64,000 nucleotides of DNA. Source: Spisula solida. Taxonomy: Eukaryota; Mollusca; Bivalvia; Venerida; Mactridae. The notes beneath the pieces were generated by a model. The model saw nothing but the letters and a program-made list of their open reading frames with translations. It was not told the origin of the DNA and did not search any database. The DNA is taken from positions 34,678,899 to 34,742,898 of the forward strand of contig OX365951.1 in assembly GCA_947247005.1 (NCBI GenBank). Reading direction: 5' to 3'. This document shows, piece after piece, positions 25,581 to 36,899 of this stretch. Made by a program: the position numbers and the translations under genes. Position 1 is the first letter of the stretch. Every line of letters begins with the position of its first letter.

Positions 25581-26689
25581 AAATATAATATAAAGAATAA
25601 TAGCTGAGGCGTTTTATTGCGCAATAAGACAGGTATATTTGATTATTCTGATTTACAAGAATATTCCAACATATTACGTTTAATAAAATACCATACATCC
25701 AACCTAACGTCGACACCATCAACTTTAAACTCATAAAGAAGAGTCATAACTTTTGAATCGAGTATACAAGGTGTTGGTGAATTGTACCTGGATTAGAATA
25801 CGAAGGTTAGTAATGATATACCACAGCTGTAGTCCGCTGATGATAACACTAGGATTTGTTACAAATAAAAAATAAGATTAATTGCATTTTGACGTCCATT
25901 TATCTAGTGCATACTCCTTTTAATGCATATTCATGTCTACTCTTTCTTTCTACACTGATATCAAGCGGTCAATCGACGGTGCAGTGTTTGTATTATCCAT
26001 CTTTTTGATAAGGTTAGTGTTATCTCCGCCGAGTTATAACAAATGCCCATGCATGGTGTACAAAGTTGGATCTCGCAGGGTTGTATGGGGTTCTGTAGTA
26101 TTTAATTAACGTTTCGGGTGTACACAGGAATATATTGTGTATCTATTCCGTCTTGATGCCATCAAAAACGAGCATGTAGACACCAATAAACTGACCAAAC
26201 TAATGGCACATACTAGGGATTGACCACTCCACCTACCCAGTCTAGATAGATGTCCCGTACAAGCAGTGCAAGGAACTCTCCCGTGTTACATGTACACCAG
26301 ATTCTGCACTCATTATACCGATATACTATAACAAATAAACGGCTGTAAGAACTAAACGCATGGGAAATAAAGAAATAAATATTGCACCATATATTGTACT
26401 GTCTGGTGCGATCATATCTTAACTCAGTTATAATTCCATAGGGACAAATGTTGTGAATACACTCGTCCAAACTCTTATTCTTAATAATTCGGTCATTAAT
26501 GAGCTTTATCATTTTAAACTGAGCGAATTGTTCATTTAGTAAAAACGTTCATGGAAAATGACGTTATCAAAATGTGTTGGTTTGGCAACCATTGGTGTGA
26601 TAGTTTATGTCCGGATAGCAAGGCTAACAACTCGTACGCGTGCACAAATGTTAGAATCCTAACGGTTTCTGTAATAACAAAGAGCATTG

Positions 26690-27130
26690 GAACAACTCGT
26701 AAGTTCCCCGTACGATCTTCAGAGGATGAAGTGGTACGATATCCGCACGGATATTGCAGACAAGACGCTAGGTACTCGCAAGGAACTGGAACTGTGCTCA
26801 CAGGTTCTTACTGCAATCAAAGGACAATCGTACACTGTCCGTACGGTGACTGCATGATGATATCACGCGAGAATCGCTAAGCGTCATGTATGTACGATGT
26901 TATGCACGAGCTCCTTTGAGCTCATGCAGTGTCTTTACCGGAGTATCTTGCGATCTTTTACAGGCTTAAAAATATCGCCACGGGCTCATAGACGATTCGG
27001 GAGCTCGGGAAACCTTTGTACACATTTCCTCTTCGAGTTACGAATGTGAAAATCTACACGATGCTCGTACGTGTTTTGTTGTTCGCACGGGAGTCCGATC
27101 GCACGGAGATCGCGCGGAACTCGCACGGAG
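26690..27130 (+). repeat. CG-word-rich segment with 11-bp units (3 units in R1)
   Basis: The area is rich in 'cgtacg', 'cgcacgg' and similar words amid AT-rich DNA. At 27097-27129 three consecutive 11-bp units of the type 'gatcgcacgga' occur, ending in 'gatatc'. The same place in R2 has eleven units (43384-43506). A palindromic 'gagctcctttgagctc' lies at about 26908-26923. The frames at 26551-26880 (+), 26532-26801 (-) and 26986-27268 (-) overlap each other on opposite strands and are not retained in R2, so they are not called genes. Confidence 0.55.
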
Positions 27131-27846
27131 ATATCTAGACAGCCAGTCTGAACTGAGCCGGTCACAAACTTTGAGCATTTCGTCACAGGACGAGGACATA
27201 AATAAACGAGAGAATGCACTTAAACATATAGTTTGCTGTTTATATAAATCCATAATACTATCATACACATATCATAATTGTTTAATGGTAACACACTGAG
27301 AGACGCCCTTGGGTGTATCCTGAATCCATACTTCCACTTGAAACAAATCATCATAATAAGTCATTCACAACCATCCAAAATATTTTGGGAATTTAAAATT
27401 TACGCTCGAGAAAATTGAGATATTCCACGGCTTGAGTTATTTCACTCTCTAAAAACTTTCTACGACAACGTCGGTTGCCTACCAGATTGAGATCACATCA
27501 AGGAGACAACAAACAGTGTATTATGTGCTGTAATATTTGTTACATTCCCAGGTCGTCAAAACGGAAGTTACCACTAACATCTGAACAGTACCACCCCCGA
27601 CATGTTATCAATGGTATAATTATGTCGACATTTACATTAACATAATTACAAGTAATATAAGTGTCACAATTAATTGAAATGAGTTTTAATCTAACCTCAC
27701 GTCATGTTATGTGTCGCAACGATAGAATCAGTATAATTAGTGTCAAAGACTACTAATAAATAATCTTTTTTTTAATGTAGCCCAACTACAAATTTTAAAG
27801 ATTTAAGATTATACATTAATCATAATACATATTTTATTAAGACTAT

Positions 27847-28251
27847 ATGTTCGAAATGCCTGTAAAGAACGCAATTCGCATTAAATGTGCACCAGTTCAG
27901 TTTAACAAGAATATCTATAGACCGTATACACAGTTTCCATGTATACATTCAAAATTAATTTTAACTGAATATTATCCAAATGCCATGCAATATAAAGCAA
28001 TAAAATTGGTTTTACTACGAAACACTTTCAAGAACGTAATTTATTGTATACTCAGTTTGTTTAATAACGCACAATGCAGACACTTTCTCTATAGTCCCGT
28101 AGATTTACAAGAACAGACTGTGCTACCACATAATGACGTATGCATGGATACCATTTACTTTCGGGTGAATTTTATACATTTAACGGACTTTTTGTTATAT
28201 TTCGCTAATTTCAGAGTCGATCAACACAAAATGATAAACGCTACTTTATGA
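27847..28251 (+). pseudogene. ORF of unknown nature shared with R2 and R3 copies
   Basis: This 134-codon frame has no recognised domain. Related frames exist in R3 (inside 59136-59660) and, broken, in R2 (44252-44500). Shared stretches include KLIL.EY, AIKL.LLRNTFKN.IY and FANFRVDQHKMIN. R1 and R3 keep the same frame over about 110 codons, aided by compensating small indels around 28110-28160, while R2 loses a base in a run of A and lacks part of the middle. Substitutions look mostly non-synonymous and the composition is AT-rich, so chance openness in diverging DNA is as likely as a decayed gene. Confidence 0.25.
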
Positions 28252-28612
28252 GCGTTGTCGTGGATTAGTATTCGGCGTGTTTAGAAATGTGTGGACTATA
28301 CAAGAAGAAATATATGAGAACATATTTGATCTGGTCTTGCGATGTATTCTGCGTGTGTGTAGGTATTATGTCCCAGGGTAAAATGTACGGTTAGGTGAAA
28401 TCAGATTAGCGCGTGTTATATCACATATCTTGTCTTGTTTATATATTACCAGATGGATTTGTTCTTCAGACAGAACAATATTTATGTTAATTATACAAGA
28501 GTGATGTTGAACAATGTACTAATGAGTTGGACGAGTTAAACAATAGAAAATTATCAGGTAGACAATGCGTTTATACTTCCGTGTTCACTATAATGTCAAT
28601 GTACTCGTATAT

Positions 28613-28844
28613 CGCTAGCTTAGTATGTGAAAATTGCAATCTGCATCACGAGGCGCTTCTTACGAGCCTATTTGCATGAAAATCGTATATGGTCATGTTG
28701 ACCAAACCGATTCGGAAGTTTAAAAAGCTAGTTTTTCCATAAGTAAAGAGAAGTTTTCAGAGAGTTTTTGTCTTTTTTTCTCAAAATATTGATTTTGTAC
28801 TTACGACCTTCTCATTCAAAGCCAGCGATATGTTTGAAAGACAC
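28613..28844. mobile_element. R1-private ~230-bp insertion, related to the unit junction
   Basis: R2 (near 44985) and R3 (near 59995) pass directly from 'ctcgtatatgtt' or 'cttgtatatgtt' to the downstream sequence. R1 has about 230 extra bases here. The insert contains 'tgcatcacgaggcgcttctta', 'gagcctatttgcatgaaaatcg' and 'atggtcatg'. The same words occur at the R1/R2 and R2/R3 junctions (36236-36286 and 52930-52988). It is therefore one member of a dispersed family whose other members sit at the tandem-unit boundaries. No ORF is present. Confidence 0.55.
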
Positions 28845-28878
28845 AATGCTTAGGTCGTATAGGTACTTCAATTTCAAA

Positions 28879-29200
28879 CAGTGAAACCTTGTACATATAA
28901 TGTACAATCACGCTTAAAACTTCAATAACATGAGGTCTTAATTAATTGGTTCAATAATGAGCAAACTAATGAACAGGCATATAATTATACAATTAAAAAA
29001 TGAATGTATTTTAAAAGTATTACTGTGGACCCTAGATTATCAGATCATCTTTAGGACTCCTATATTTTGATGTCTTAATAAGCTGGTTCACTAAAGAGCC
29101 AATCAGTTACAATGCAGATAAAATAATAAGATATAATAAGACACGCAGATAAAAACTTTGTATGGTCTTATTTATATTGAACTAGTCCTGGTGAGGTTTT
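28879..29200 (+). repeat. Degenerate ~140-bp tandem units, R1
   Basis: Units begin with 'cagtagaacctcgattataag'-like words (28879 'cagtgaaaccttg', about 29020 'ctgtggaccctag'). They continue with 'taggactcc', 'gatgtcttaat', 'agttggttcaataatgagc' and 'aaattaaatttattttaa'. The period is about 133-141 bp. Equivalent arrays are in R2 (45030-45560) and R3 (60036-60290). The unit start resembles the terminal sequence of pogo/Tigger-type elements, but that is only a resemblance. Confidence 0.5.
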
Positions 29201-29976
29201 ACTATATTTGATAAATTCTGGATTTGTGTCATATTTATAATAAACGAGTACTAATTATTGGTTTGTGTTACGGTAACAGATGTTCAAAAGAGGTTATGAC
29301 CCAAAATAGTATATCAATAAATCATAATATATCAGAGATGTAAATCATTTGTTCAAACAGTTTTAGGACTTCTTAAAAATCATAAGATAATTAAAACAAA
29401 TGCCACATGTTTAAGCAAATAACGTTCGACTAGAAAACATAACAAATGCACAATATTTTACTTTTGTACTATAACCAATAATTCCTTCGCAAAAGATGAC
29501 AAACTAGCATAGGATCTTAATTTTATTCGACCAGAATACTCGATACATGTACATGTTTATACGTTCGTATTTATAATTCTAAATTAATTCACCAAATATG
29601 GTTAATATATGGTTTTGATGTATGCGAGGCCTCCCCTACTTCAAGAATAAGAAGCGATTGTTTGATGTTGATGTGAACAGAGTTGTACATACTGTACATA
29701 CAGACTTACGACATATACAGCTACTTACACGATGTCGAACATGAGTGTAAAACACAAGCTGCCTTAATAAATCATTTCCTTTCATTTTATATCTATAAAA
29801 CAATTGACATAATCTAAACAACACATCCACATGCAGATACCAGCCATCAACACCACACAGGTACTCCATGTTCATTCTTTTAACAATAATCGTTTACCTT
29901 CAATTTTTATCAAAAGCCGAATAAATATATTTACACAAGAAATGATACACATACAGTTCAGTCTCTCCACAGTGTT

Positions 29977-29985
<9 letters not shown>

Positions 29986-30007
<22 letters not shown>
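29986..30007 (+). repeat. Poly-G tract (22 G)
   Basis: There are 22 uninterrupted G residues, followed by T and GGGG. The matching place in R2 (about 46293) has only 'ttttgggg', so the tract expanded in R1 alone or contracted in R2. Length should be treated with caution because homopolymers are error-prone in sequencing and assembly. Confidence 0.85.
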
Positions 30008-30906
30008 TGGGGATAGAATATTCCGTGGGTCATTTATCAAATGTACACACAGTGAGAAGCTATCACCAATTTAACTCTCTTTAGCAATAACCTTGAACAG
30101 TATTTGCATCACAAACTGTTGTTGCTCTGAAGATGTCGTATTTACAATAATTCAGGTATAAGTAGACAATAATTCAACTTGTTTGATGAGCATTACGTCT
30201 TTTTATTTAAGACTCTACATATGATATATGGTATACCCTACATACAATTATGTTATTATGTTTTTATAAATGTGAGCATAGTTTACCGTGTGCGTTGGCT
30301 AGTCTACTCCTAATCATGAATGAAACACTGTTTAGGTTGCACGACCTTTTTTTATTCAAACATCAGTAAAAACATATACTGTACATAATTAGTATTATTT
30401 TGTGTGATAAATGATTCGCTACTTAGGTGAGTTTTTAAATACCATAATGAGCTTTGAAAAACACATGAGAGAAAAATAGTAAATAGGGCAACCCCCTTTT
30501 CATTCTGAACGTTAGTAATAATCTCATCGCGTTCTGAACATTTTAATTGGGCATAATATGATGGTGTGATGGAAAGTCCGTTCAGCAACGATAAGCAATA
30601 TAGACCATACTTAAAATGCAGTTATGAAGCTGCATACAAGTAAGCCATGTATGCCAGGGAACGACATTATTTGCAATGCATCACATCACAAAGTCAACAA
30701 ATCTAAAACATATTAAGTGGAAAGGCCAACGTCTTACAGAGTGTGGACTAAAATAAAACAGTTTATACCCACTTTCAAAATTAGTTTAACTCTTACATAA
30801 TAAACAATTAACTGTATTGGTCAAGTTTGAGTGAATGATAAGGAATGTACTTCAAGGTTCCTCAACGAAGTGTCGAATGGACTGGTGTACGAGCGTATTG
30901 TTTTAA

Positions 30907-31122
30907 TACTGTAAAATAATCATTTTTCGAGAAAGTTGAATTTTCGTTAATTTCGCAATCGCCTACAAAATCTCATCCACACGTTTAATCGTCCTCTCAA
31001 ATATCGAACGTATGGGTTAACAATTTCCTGTTTTGTAATTCACGAATTAACGACCCCACAAAATGCTTTTTCAACAAAATCCATGAAATGTAATAGCAAC
31101 AGAAATATGTGATTTTACAGTA
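30907..31122 (+). mobile_element. MITE-like dispersed repeat, copy 4 (best preserved)
   Basis: The left end is 'tactgtaaaataatcattttt' and the right end is 'aaatatgtgattttacagta'. The inverted ends CTGTAAAAT/ATTTTACAG are each next to TA, consistent with a TA target duplication as in Tc1/mariner-type elements. Internal family motifs ('tttgtaattcacgaatt', 'tcaacaaaatcca.gaaa') are present. It is the orthologous insertion of those at 47619 (R2) and 60615 (R3, fragment), so it predates the R multiplication. Confidence 0.75.
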
Positions 31123-31969
31123 ACATGTATTTAAAACGAGTGGTTGAATGTAACGATCGTTGCATGTTTCTCATTATCTAGTACAATTTAAATGTGTCAA
31201 TAAAACTCATTATGCTATAAAATCGAGGGTTGCCCGCAAAACTGCCGTATTTGCTTATTATTAAAGAAAGATGTACTACAGTCTAGCAGCCAACCCTCGG
31301 AATGTATTTAAAATGTCACCAGCCAGAACTTGTATATTAATTTTCAACATCTGCAGTCCTTTATCAAATCAGTTATGATCACAAAAATACAACAACGGAA
31401 TTTAATGACGATGTTTGTATTTATTTGAACAAATTGTACTTTTTTCATTATAACAGAACGTTACGTTCGCATGGCTATATATCATATTTCAAAAGTGTAT
31501 TATTTCAAAATTTTATCTCGTGCAATTCACAAAATCACGTAACATGCGTCCAGCGATTTATGTATATAAACATGTATTGTCTGTCGATGTGTGATGAGTC
31601 GATTTAAATACATTATATTAGATTGTATGTATAATGCCTATAGTTTTGCGAGTATGCAATGTGCATGTAGCAACGTCCATCAAATTTAAACGATTTGCTT
31701 AATAAATTTATAAACAATATATGGTTTCAATAACGTTATCGGAATAATTATGGAGTTCAAAATTTGACGAATAATTATATATTAATGACATAAATGATTA
31801 GCATAGTATAGCAAAGATATATCACTCAAATATTGTTTGGAATATTTTCGAGTGGAATTTATGTTTAACTGTGCACGAAGAGTCGTGCAGGGAGAAAACA
31901 TAATTATATTACACTATTTTGTAAACACTTGAACTACATCAAAAATATAAAAAAATAACTTACCGACTT

Positions 31970-32260
31970 GAGTAAGTTAAGACCCAGAATGAAATACACT
32001 CTCACAATAATCTGCATTGTAACGCGGTCGGTGACAAAGTATTTAATTTAAAATTGTCATCGTCACCAGTCCAAGTCACGAAGCACAATAAACAAACACT
32101 GAACACGAAGCTCTATTTAAAGAAAACGCGAACAGTCGCTTCATTCCCAAACACCGAACCAATTAGCGATAGAGACTATAGTGAGTGTGTTACAGGCTCG
32201 CGCTACTCTCGAGAAGGGAGGTGTTTTTTTATATAAAGTACAACGTAAGCTCTCAGTGCG
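31970..32260 (+). promoter_or_regulatory. Conserved island with TATA-like box, R1
   Basis: Between 'aacgcggtcggtgacaaag' and 'aagggaggtgtttt', R1 and R2 (48530-48800) are nearly identical, more so than the flanks. TATATAAAG stands at 32230-32238, about 25-30 bases before 'ctctcagtgcg', which could serve as an initiator. R3 keeps TATATAAAG (61144-61152), though its upstream sequence is different, and R2 has 'cttttattaag' instead. The frame 32054-32236 acquires a TGA in R2, so coding is unlikely. A promoter role is only inferred. Confidence 0.25.
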
Positions 32261-33649
32261 TTTCCCAGGCCTCATGATACATCAAATGAGATTTTCAATT
32301 TGATGACGGATTTAAGACGTGCTGAAGTTTAATTTTAAAAGTGTTATCGCGCAGGGAAATATAACATAGGCGACATTGTTACATTTTAAGCCTGTATAAA
32401 TCCAAGGACGCGGTGTCGTTAATTGAATAGAATTACGCGAGGACTTAATCATGTAATCGAATGCGCTGTTCAGTAAATCAGTAAAATTTGCGCTGGTTGA
32501 GTCAAAATTATAACAGCACACTATTATGTTTTCGAGTAGCAGTGAGAGTCAGTCGGGGATGCAAGTTCGCGATCTAATAAAATGATACAATGTGTAAAAG
32601 ATGATTGAAAATAGAGAATGGCATTGACGTAAGTTATTTGACAAAATAAAGCAACATATGTAAATGTTGTCAAGTTTTAGTGCAGGATACGGTAGAATAA
32701 GGGCGGTATTCCATGTACACGCGTCCGTGGTCCGCGTTCCGTATCCGCACATGAATCCGCCATATATGCGTATAATAATGTTAATGTCCGGTATATTGAA
32801 GTACCTAACGCAATATGTTATCCGGTTTAGAGTGCGTATTTGACGTCAGGACGTTTATTTATCTTTGCCACCATATGAACGGATATAGACATCACTTGTT
32901 GCGAGGGTTAACGAATCCAACCAAATGATGCATACATTACACTCGCAACCGCACCGTGACATCCAAAATGTTCGATCCTAGGGTGGTATCCTAGGTGGTT
33001 ACACTGGCAGTCAGTATATACGGTTTATTTAAGACTTGAGCTGTTTATACTATTTTCATTTAGTACTCAATGGGTCTTTGTGCAAGGCACTGTTTTTTGC
33101 ATTGTGTATAATATTATTCCGTACATGGTAACATTAGCACACAACAACAGCAGCAACAACCACGATATAAACGTTATTAACTCAAATCATTTACAATGTC
33201 GTATGGGATGGTCAGATGAAATACAATAAGGTGAGTAGTAAGAGATCCAATCAAAGAAAAGTAAAAGAACACAAATACAAAAACATGTATATGTATAACA
33301 AAATTTAATGTAACTATGTATAAAGATAAGTGTAATGTGTGTTTTGTGTTTACAGTATAGGTCTGATATTTTACTACACAGTAACACTGTTGTGATTATA
33401 GTATTAACAAACACCGGAGATTGTAGTAACTATTGTTTTACATTTGTGGTACACATTGAGACATGTTCGGAGTGGTTCTCTCTTGAGCAACAACTTCAAC
33501 AATATTGATTAACACATTTACCGCGGCGGCCCTTCCAGCATGCGAGATTGAATATATTGACCTATAAACGCAAATGTATTAACGCCTACAACATATGACC
33601 AAAATAGTTAAATAAATGACAGAACTTTGTTTTCACTCAGCCAACGCAT

Positions 33650-33830
33650 ATCACAAAATGTAGAGAATCGCAAAAACTGGCGACTTTACGTTGTTTTCTG
33701 CTAAATCTCAAAACTTGATATTTATTTCAGTTTTTGCTAGCCAGATGTTTCACAGACGTTTTATATACAAATACCTCTCCCGGCATGTGCACCTTGACAG
33801 ATAAAAGTAACAATGATATAAGTAAGCGTG
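33650..33830. other. Most strongly conserved island of the R unit, R1 copy
   Basis: From 'caaaatgtagagaatcgc' to 'aatgatataagtaagc' the three units (33656, 50624, 62417) differ at only a few bases, while flanking DNA differs much more. It contains 'ttgatatttatttcag', which has the form of a splice acceptor. The downstream plus frame is open in R2 and R3 but has both a stop and a one-base loss ('cctctccc' for 'ccttctccc') in R1. The island lies about 200-400 bp upstream of the 38-bp array in every unit. Function is unknown. Confidence 0.4.
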
Positions 33831-34019
33831 ACAAGAATTACAGAAAAAATGTCATTTACGTTGGGCTCCCACACACACTTGTTCCGAAACCTGTATGATG
33901 TGATATCGCCAGCGACATTTACGTTTGGTACTCACAAAGACAAGATGGTCATAGAACAACGCCATGTAACAGTGACATACTAGTACTACGGATGAGTACA
34001 ACGCCATGGTGTAGTACTA

Positions 34020-34620
34020 CAGAACTGAGCAATCTTCGCGACGACAGCACCGTACCTCGGTACTACGAACAGTACAATATTACGGCACCGTACCTCGGTA
34101 CTATGAACAGGCAAATGTGACGGTATCGTACCACGGTATACCGAACAGAACAATATTACGGTACCGTACCGCGATACTACGAACAGTACACTACGGTGGT
34201 ATCGTATCACGGTACTACGAACAGTACAATATGACGGCATCGTACCACGGTACTACGAACAGTACAATATGGCGGTATCGTACCACGGTACCAACGAGCA
34301 GTACAATATGACGGCATCGTACCACGGTACTACGAGCAGTACATTATGACGGCATCGTACCACGGCACTACGAACAGTACAATATGAAGGTACCGTACCA
34401 CGATACTACGAACAGTACATTATGACGGCATCGTACCTCGGTATTACGAACTTTACACTATCGCGGTATCGTACCACGGTACTACGAACAATACACTATG
34501 ACGGTACCGTACCACGGTGCATTGTAAGTACGAACAATTAAATGTGACGGTACTGTTCCACGGTACTACTAACAGTACAATGTGACAAGCCAGTACTGTG
34601 GTACTACGAAATAGCTACGA
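34020..34620 (+). repeat. 38-bp GTAC-rich satellite array, R1 (~15 units)
   Basis: Units with 'ggtactacgaacagtacaat' at the core start at 34059, 34097, 34135, 34173, 34211, 34249, 34287, 34326, 34364, 34402, 34440, 34478 and 34516, a strict 38-bp step. Two looser units follow near 34562 and 34600. The consensus contains GTAC up to four times ('cggtaccgtacc', 'cggtac', 'cagtac'), so it is dense in short palindromes. Both strands are open in places (33986-34240 minus, 34117-34311 plus) only because of the repeat, and 38 is not a multiple of three. Confidence 0.95.
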
Positions 34621-36083
34621 CATAACGTACAGTACTATAATATTGCAGCCTCGTACAATACGAGGGTACTATACCAAACGGTACAACGATAAATTGCGTT
34701 AATACATCATGCAATCTTATTACATTGTCCTTGTCATGTCGTACAATAACTTTGTCAGATATATGCATCTTTATTCTGCAAACAACACAGAACATAATTT
34801 CACATCAACATTTCCTGTTGCCATAAAGTGTGTCATTTGTCTTTGTATAAGACCATATATTCTTTCAAATTGCCATTTGTTTGCAAATATTTGTATCGAC
34901 TTGTGAGGGCAGGAAGAAAATAACATACATCATTAGCATACCGATTAGATATTCGACCAAGGAAATTAATTAACAAAAGATGTACGACGCTTTCTATATC
35001 ATTCATAATGTCATTGGTTTGTCGTTGAAAAAAACGGAGCGGGTGTCAAGGAATTTATCGTTGCACATAAAGTGGTGGGTATCATGGAATACCAGTCATG
35101 AAATACAGAAATACTATTTATTGGTGTATATCGTATATTGTATATAAGTGTCTATCCTTTATCACCTCCTGTGGGTATTATGTGCAGGTGCATATAAGAA
35201 ATCCTTTAATAGTTCGTAAGAAAATCCCCAGAACAGCGTTCACTTAGGCTTTGGTTGTATCGGGGTCTTTGAAAACAATCACATTTTTGCATGCTTATTG
35301 TTTGTTTTGTATAATGCAATTGTTTTGCCTGTCATTTATTGGTTTTGTTCATGCCGAGAGGACCACGCTATTTCGAACACAATGAAGATGAACGATATGA
35401 GTGTAACGTACCGTTGTCGTTGTATCGAACATCGATATATGTGGTATCACGATATCGGTGTATATCGAAATATCGCATATCCTAGTTCATAACATTAACA
35501 TAAGTCCGAGGTGCACCTTGGAACAGCGGTGACCAGAACAGACACGCTTCCTGTACAACACAAGAGAGGCCCAACATAATAATGAATTCATAATTGTTGC
35601 ATTTGTTTAGTAGTTTGTCCATATAGTGTGATTCCAACTTATACTGTACGGGGTCATCACGTAGCAAAGTGAAGAATAACAATGAATTTATAATTGTGAC
35701 ATTCATTAAGTAGTTTCTAACATAGTGGGAATCGAACATATACTACAAAATGTATATGGGGCCATCAGCTAGCATTAGACCACTCGCATCAACCTAACTT
35801 CATAAAACTGAGGCAAATCTAAGACTTTGCTTAATTTTAATGAACTAAATTCAAAAATAAATCGATACATTTCTACCGAGCATTACAGTTGAGATATATA
35901 TGTCCAAGTACAAAGCAACAAAGCCTCTATCCTCTGAAATGTGTTATTTGTATGGGACAGATTGTGTATAAAACCTGCAAACAGTAAGTATGATGTTAGA
36001 TTTGTGAAACTTCGTAATATCAACATTTTTCTACAGTAGTCAGATCAAACAATATATTGCAGATAATAATGTTTAAAAAAATT

Positions 36084-36101
36084 AGAGAGAGAGAGAGAGA
36101 T
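36084..36101. repeat. (GA)n microsatellite
   Basis: About nine GA repeats lie close to the right end of R1. The R2 counterpart near 52822 ('aaaaaaatagatg') lacks the run. Confidence 0.9.
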
Positions 36102-36899
36102 GTGGCATTTATTGGGGAAGTAAATGTATGGTGTGAACAACATGTTGCAGACACTGTCTGCGATGATATACACTATAAAGCCGAGGACTGTGAAAGTGTC
36201 TTACTCATTGATACAAAGTAAAAGGCGTGTACAATATGCATCACGAGGCGTTTCTTATGAGCCTAGTTAAATCGAAAATGGTCATGTTTTATTTTCATTT
36301 TTTTAGACAAAATATCTACTTTATTTTAGGTCAATTGGGTACTTACTAGTAAATTAACTGTCTAAACATATGCCACTCGTGACTTCTGTCAGGACATAGG
36401 CCTACGTGGTAGATATCATAAACAAAAACAAATAGAACAACAAACTACATAAAACGATATCAAAGAACAAGGTGTTAATTTGTATACAAGTTACCTGGGA
36501 GGGAACGATTTGGTTGCAGTAACAAGCCAGCAATTATTTTATCGTAATACAGGCAGGAAAAAGCACGAGTCAATCAGATAGAGTGTTGAAGAGAAAACTA
36601 GAATGAGGGAAGAAGATCTGTCTGACAGATAAACCAGTTTTGTTTCTATTTTAAAGTGAATATTATGCTACGGTTTTAATCCATTGTGGTAGATCATTTA
36701 CAAGCAAGCGGTCGCCCAGTACAGATCCAAAAAAATAAATTATACTACGTTTTAACAACTAAATATTTTGGCGATATTTTCCTAGACTTTATTGGCACTA
36801 ATCATTTGATATAATATAATTTAATTAATTCCTCGTAATATCTTGTAGCTAATCAGCCTCATACCTTCAATTTTCCTAGGCGTTCATTTGGTAAAATAA

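Larger units (their letters stand above)
20915..36279 (+). repeat. R1, first copy of a 15-17 kb tandem unit
   Basis: R1 is collinear with R2 and R3. Shared anchors include 'aggcctacgtggtagatat' (21228, 36408, 53110), 'cattcccgtacctgctgtg' (about 25090, 41114; varied in R3 near 56586), the 'ggtctgatattttactacacagta' segment (33359, 50341, 62113) and the 38-bp array. Private features of R1 are the hAT element at 23338-24249, an extra segment at about 20998-21195, an insertion at 28613-28844 and the 22-base poly-G. No supported gene is present. Its left edge lies near 'atggtattcatgtttcatt' (about 20913), which corresponds to 'atggtcatg' at 36278 and 'atggtcatc' at 52979. Confidence 0.88.

Noticed and set aside
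26532..27268. Several 76-109 codon frames on both strands
   Set aside because: They overlap each other, lie in CG-word repeats and are not kept in the R2 counterpart at 42830-43650.
32054..32236. 60-codon frame in a highly conserved block
   Set aside because: The R2 copy has a TGA after the KLYLKK codons, so the conservation is not protein-level.
33986..34311. Overlapping open frames on both strands over the 38-bp array
   Set aside because: They follow directly from the repeat unit and are not matched in phase in R2 or R3.
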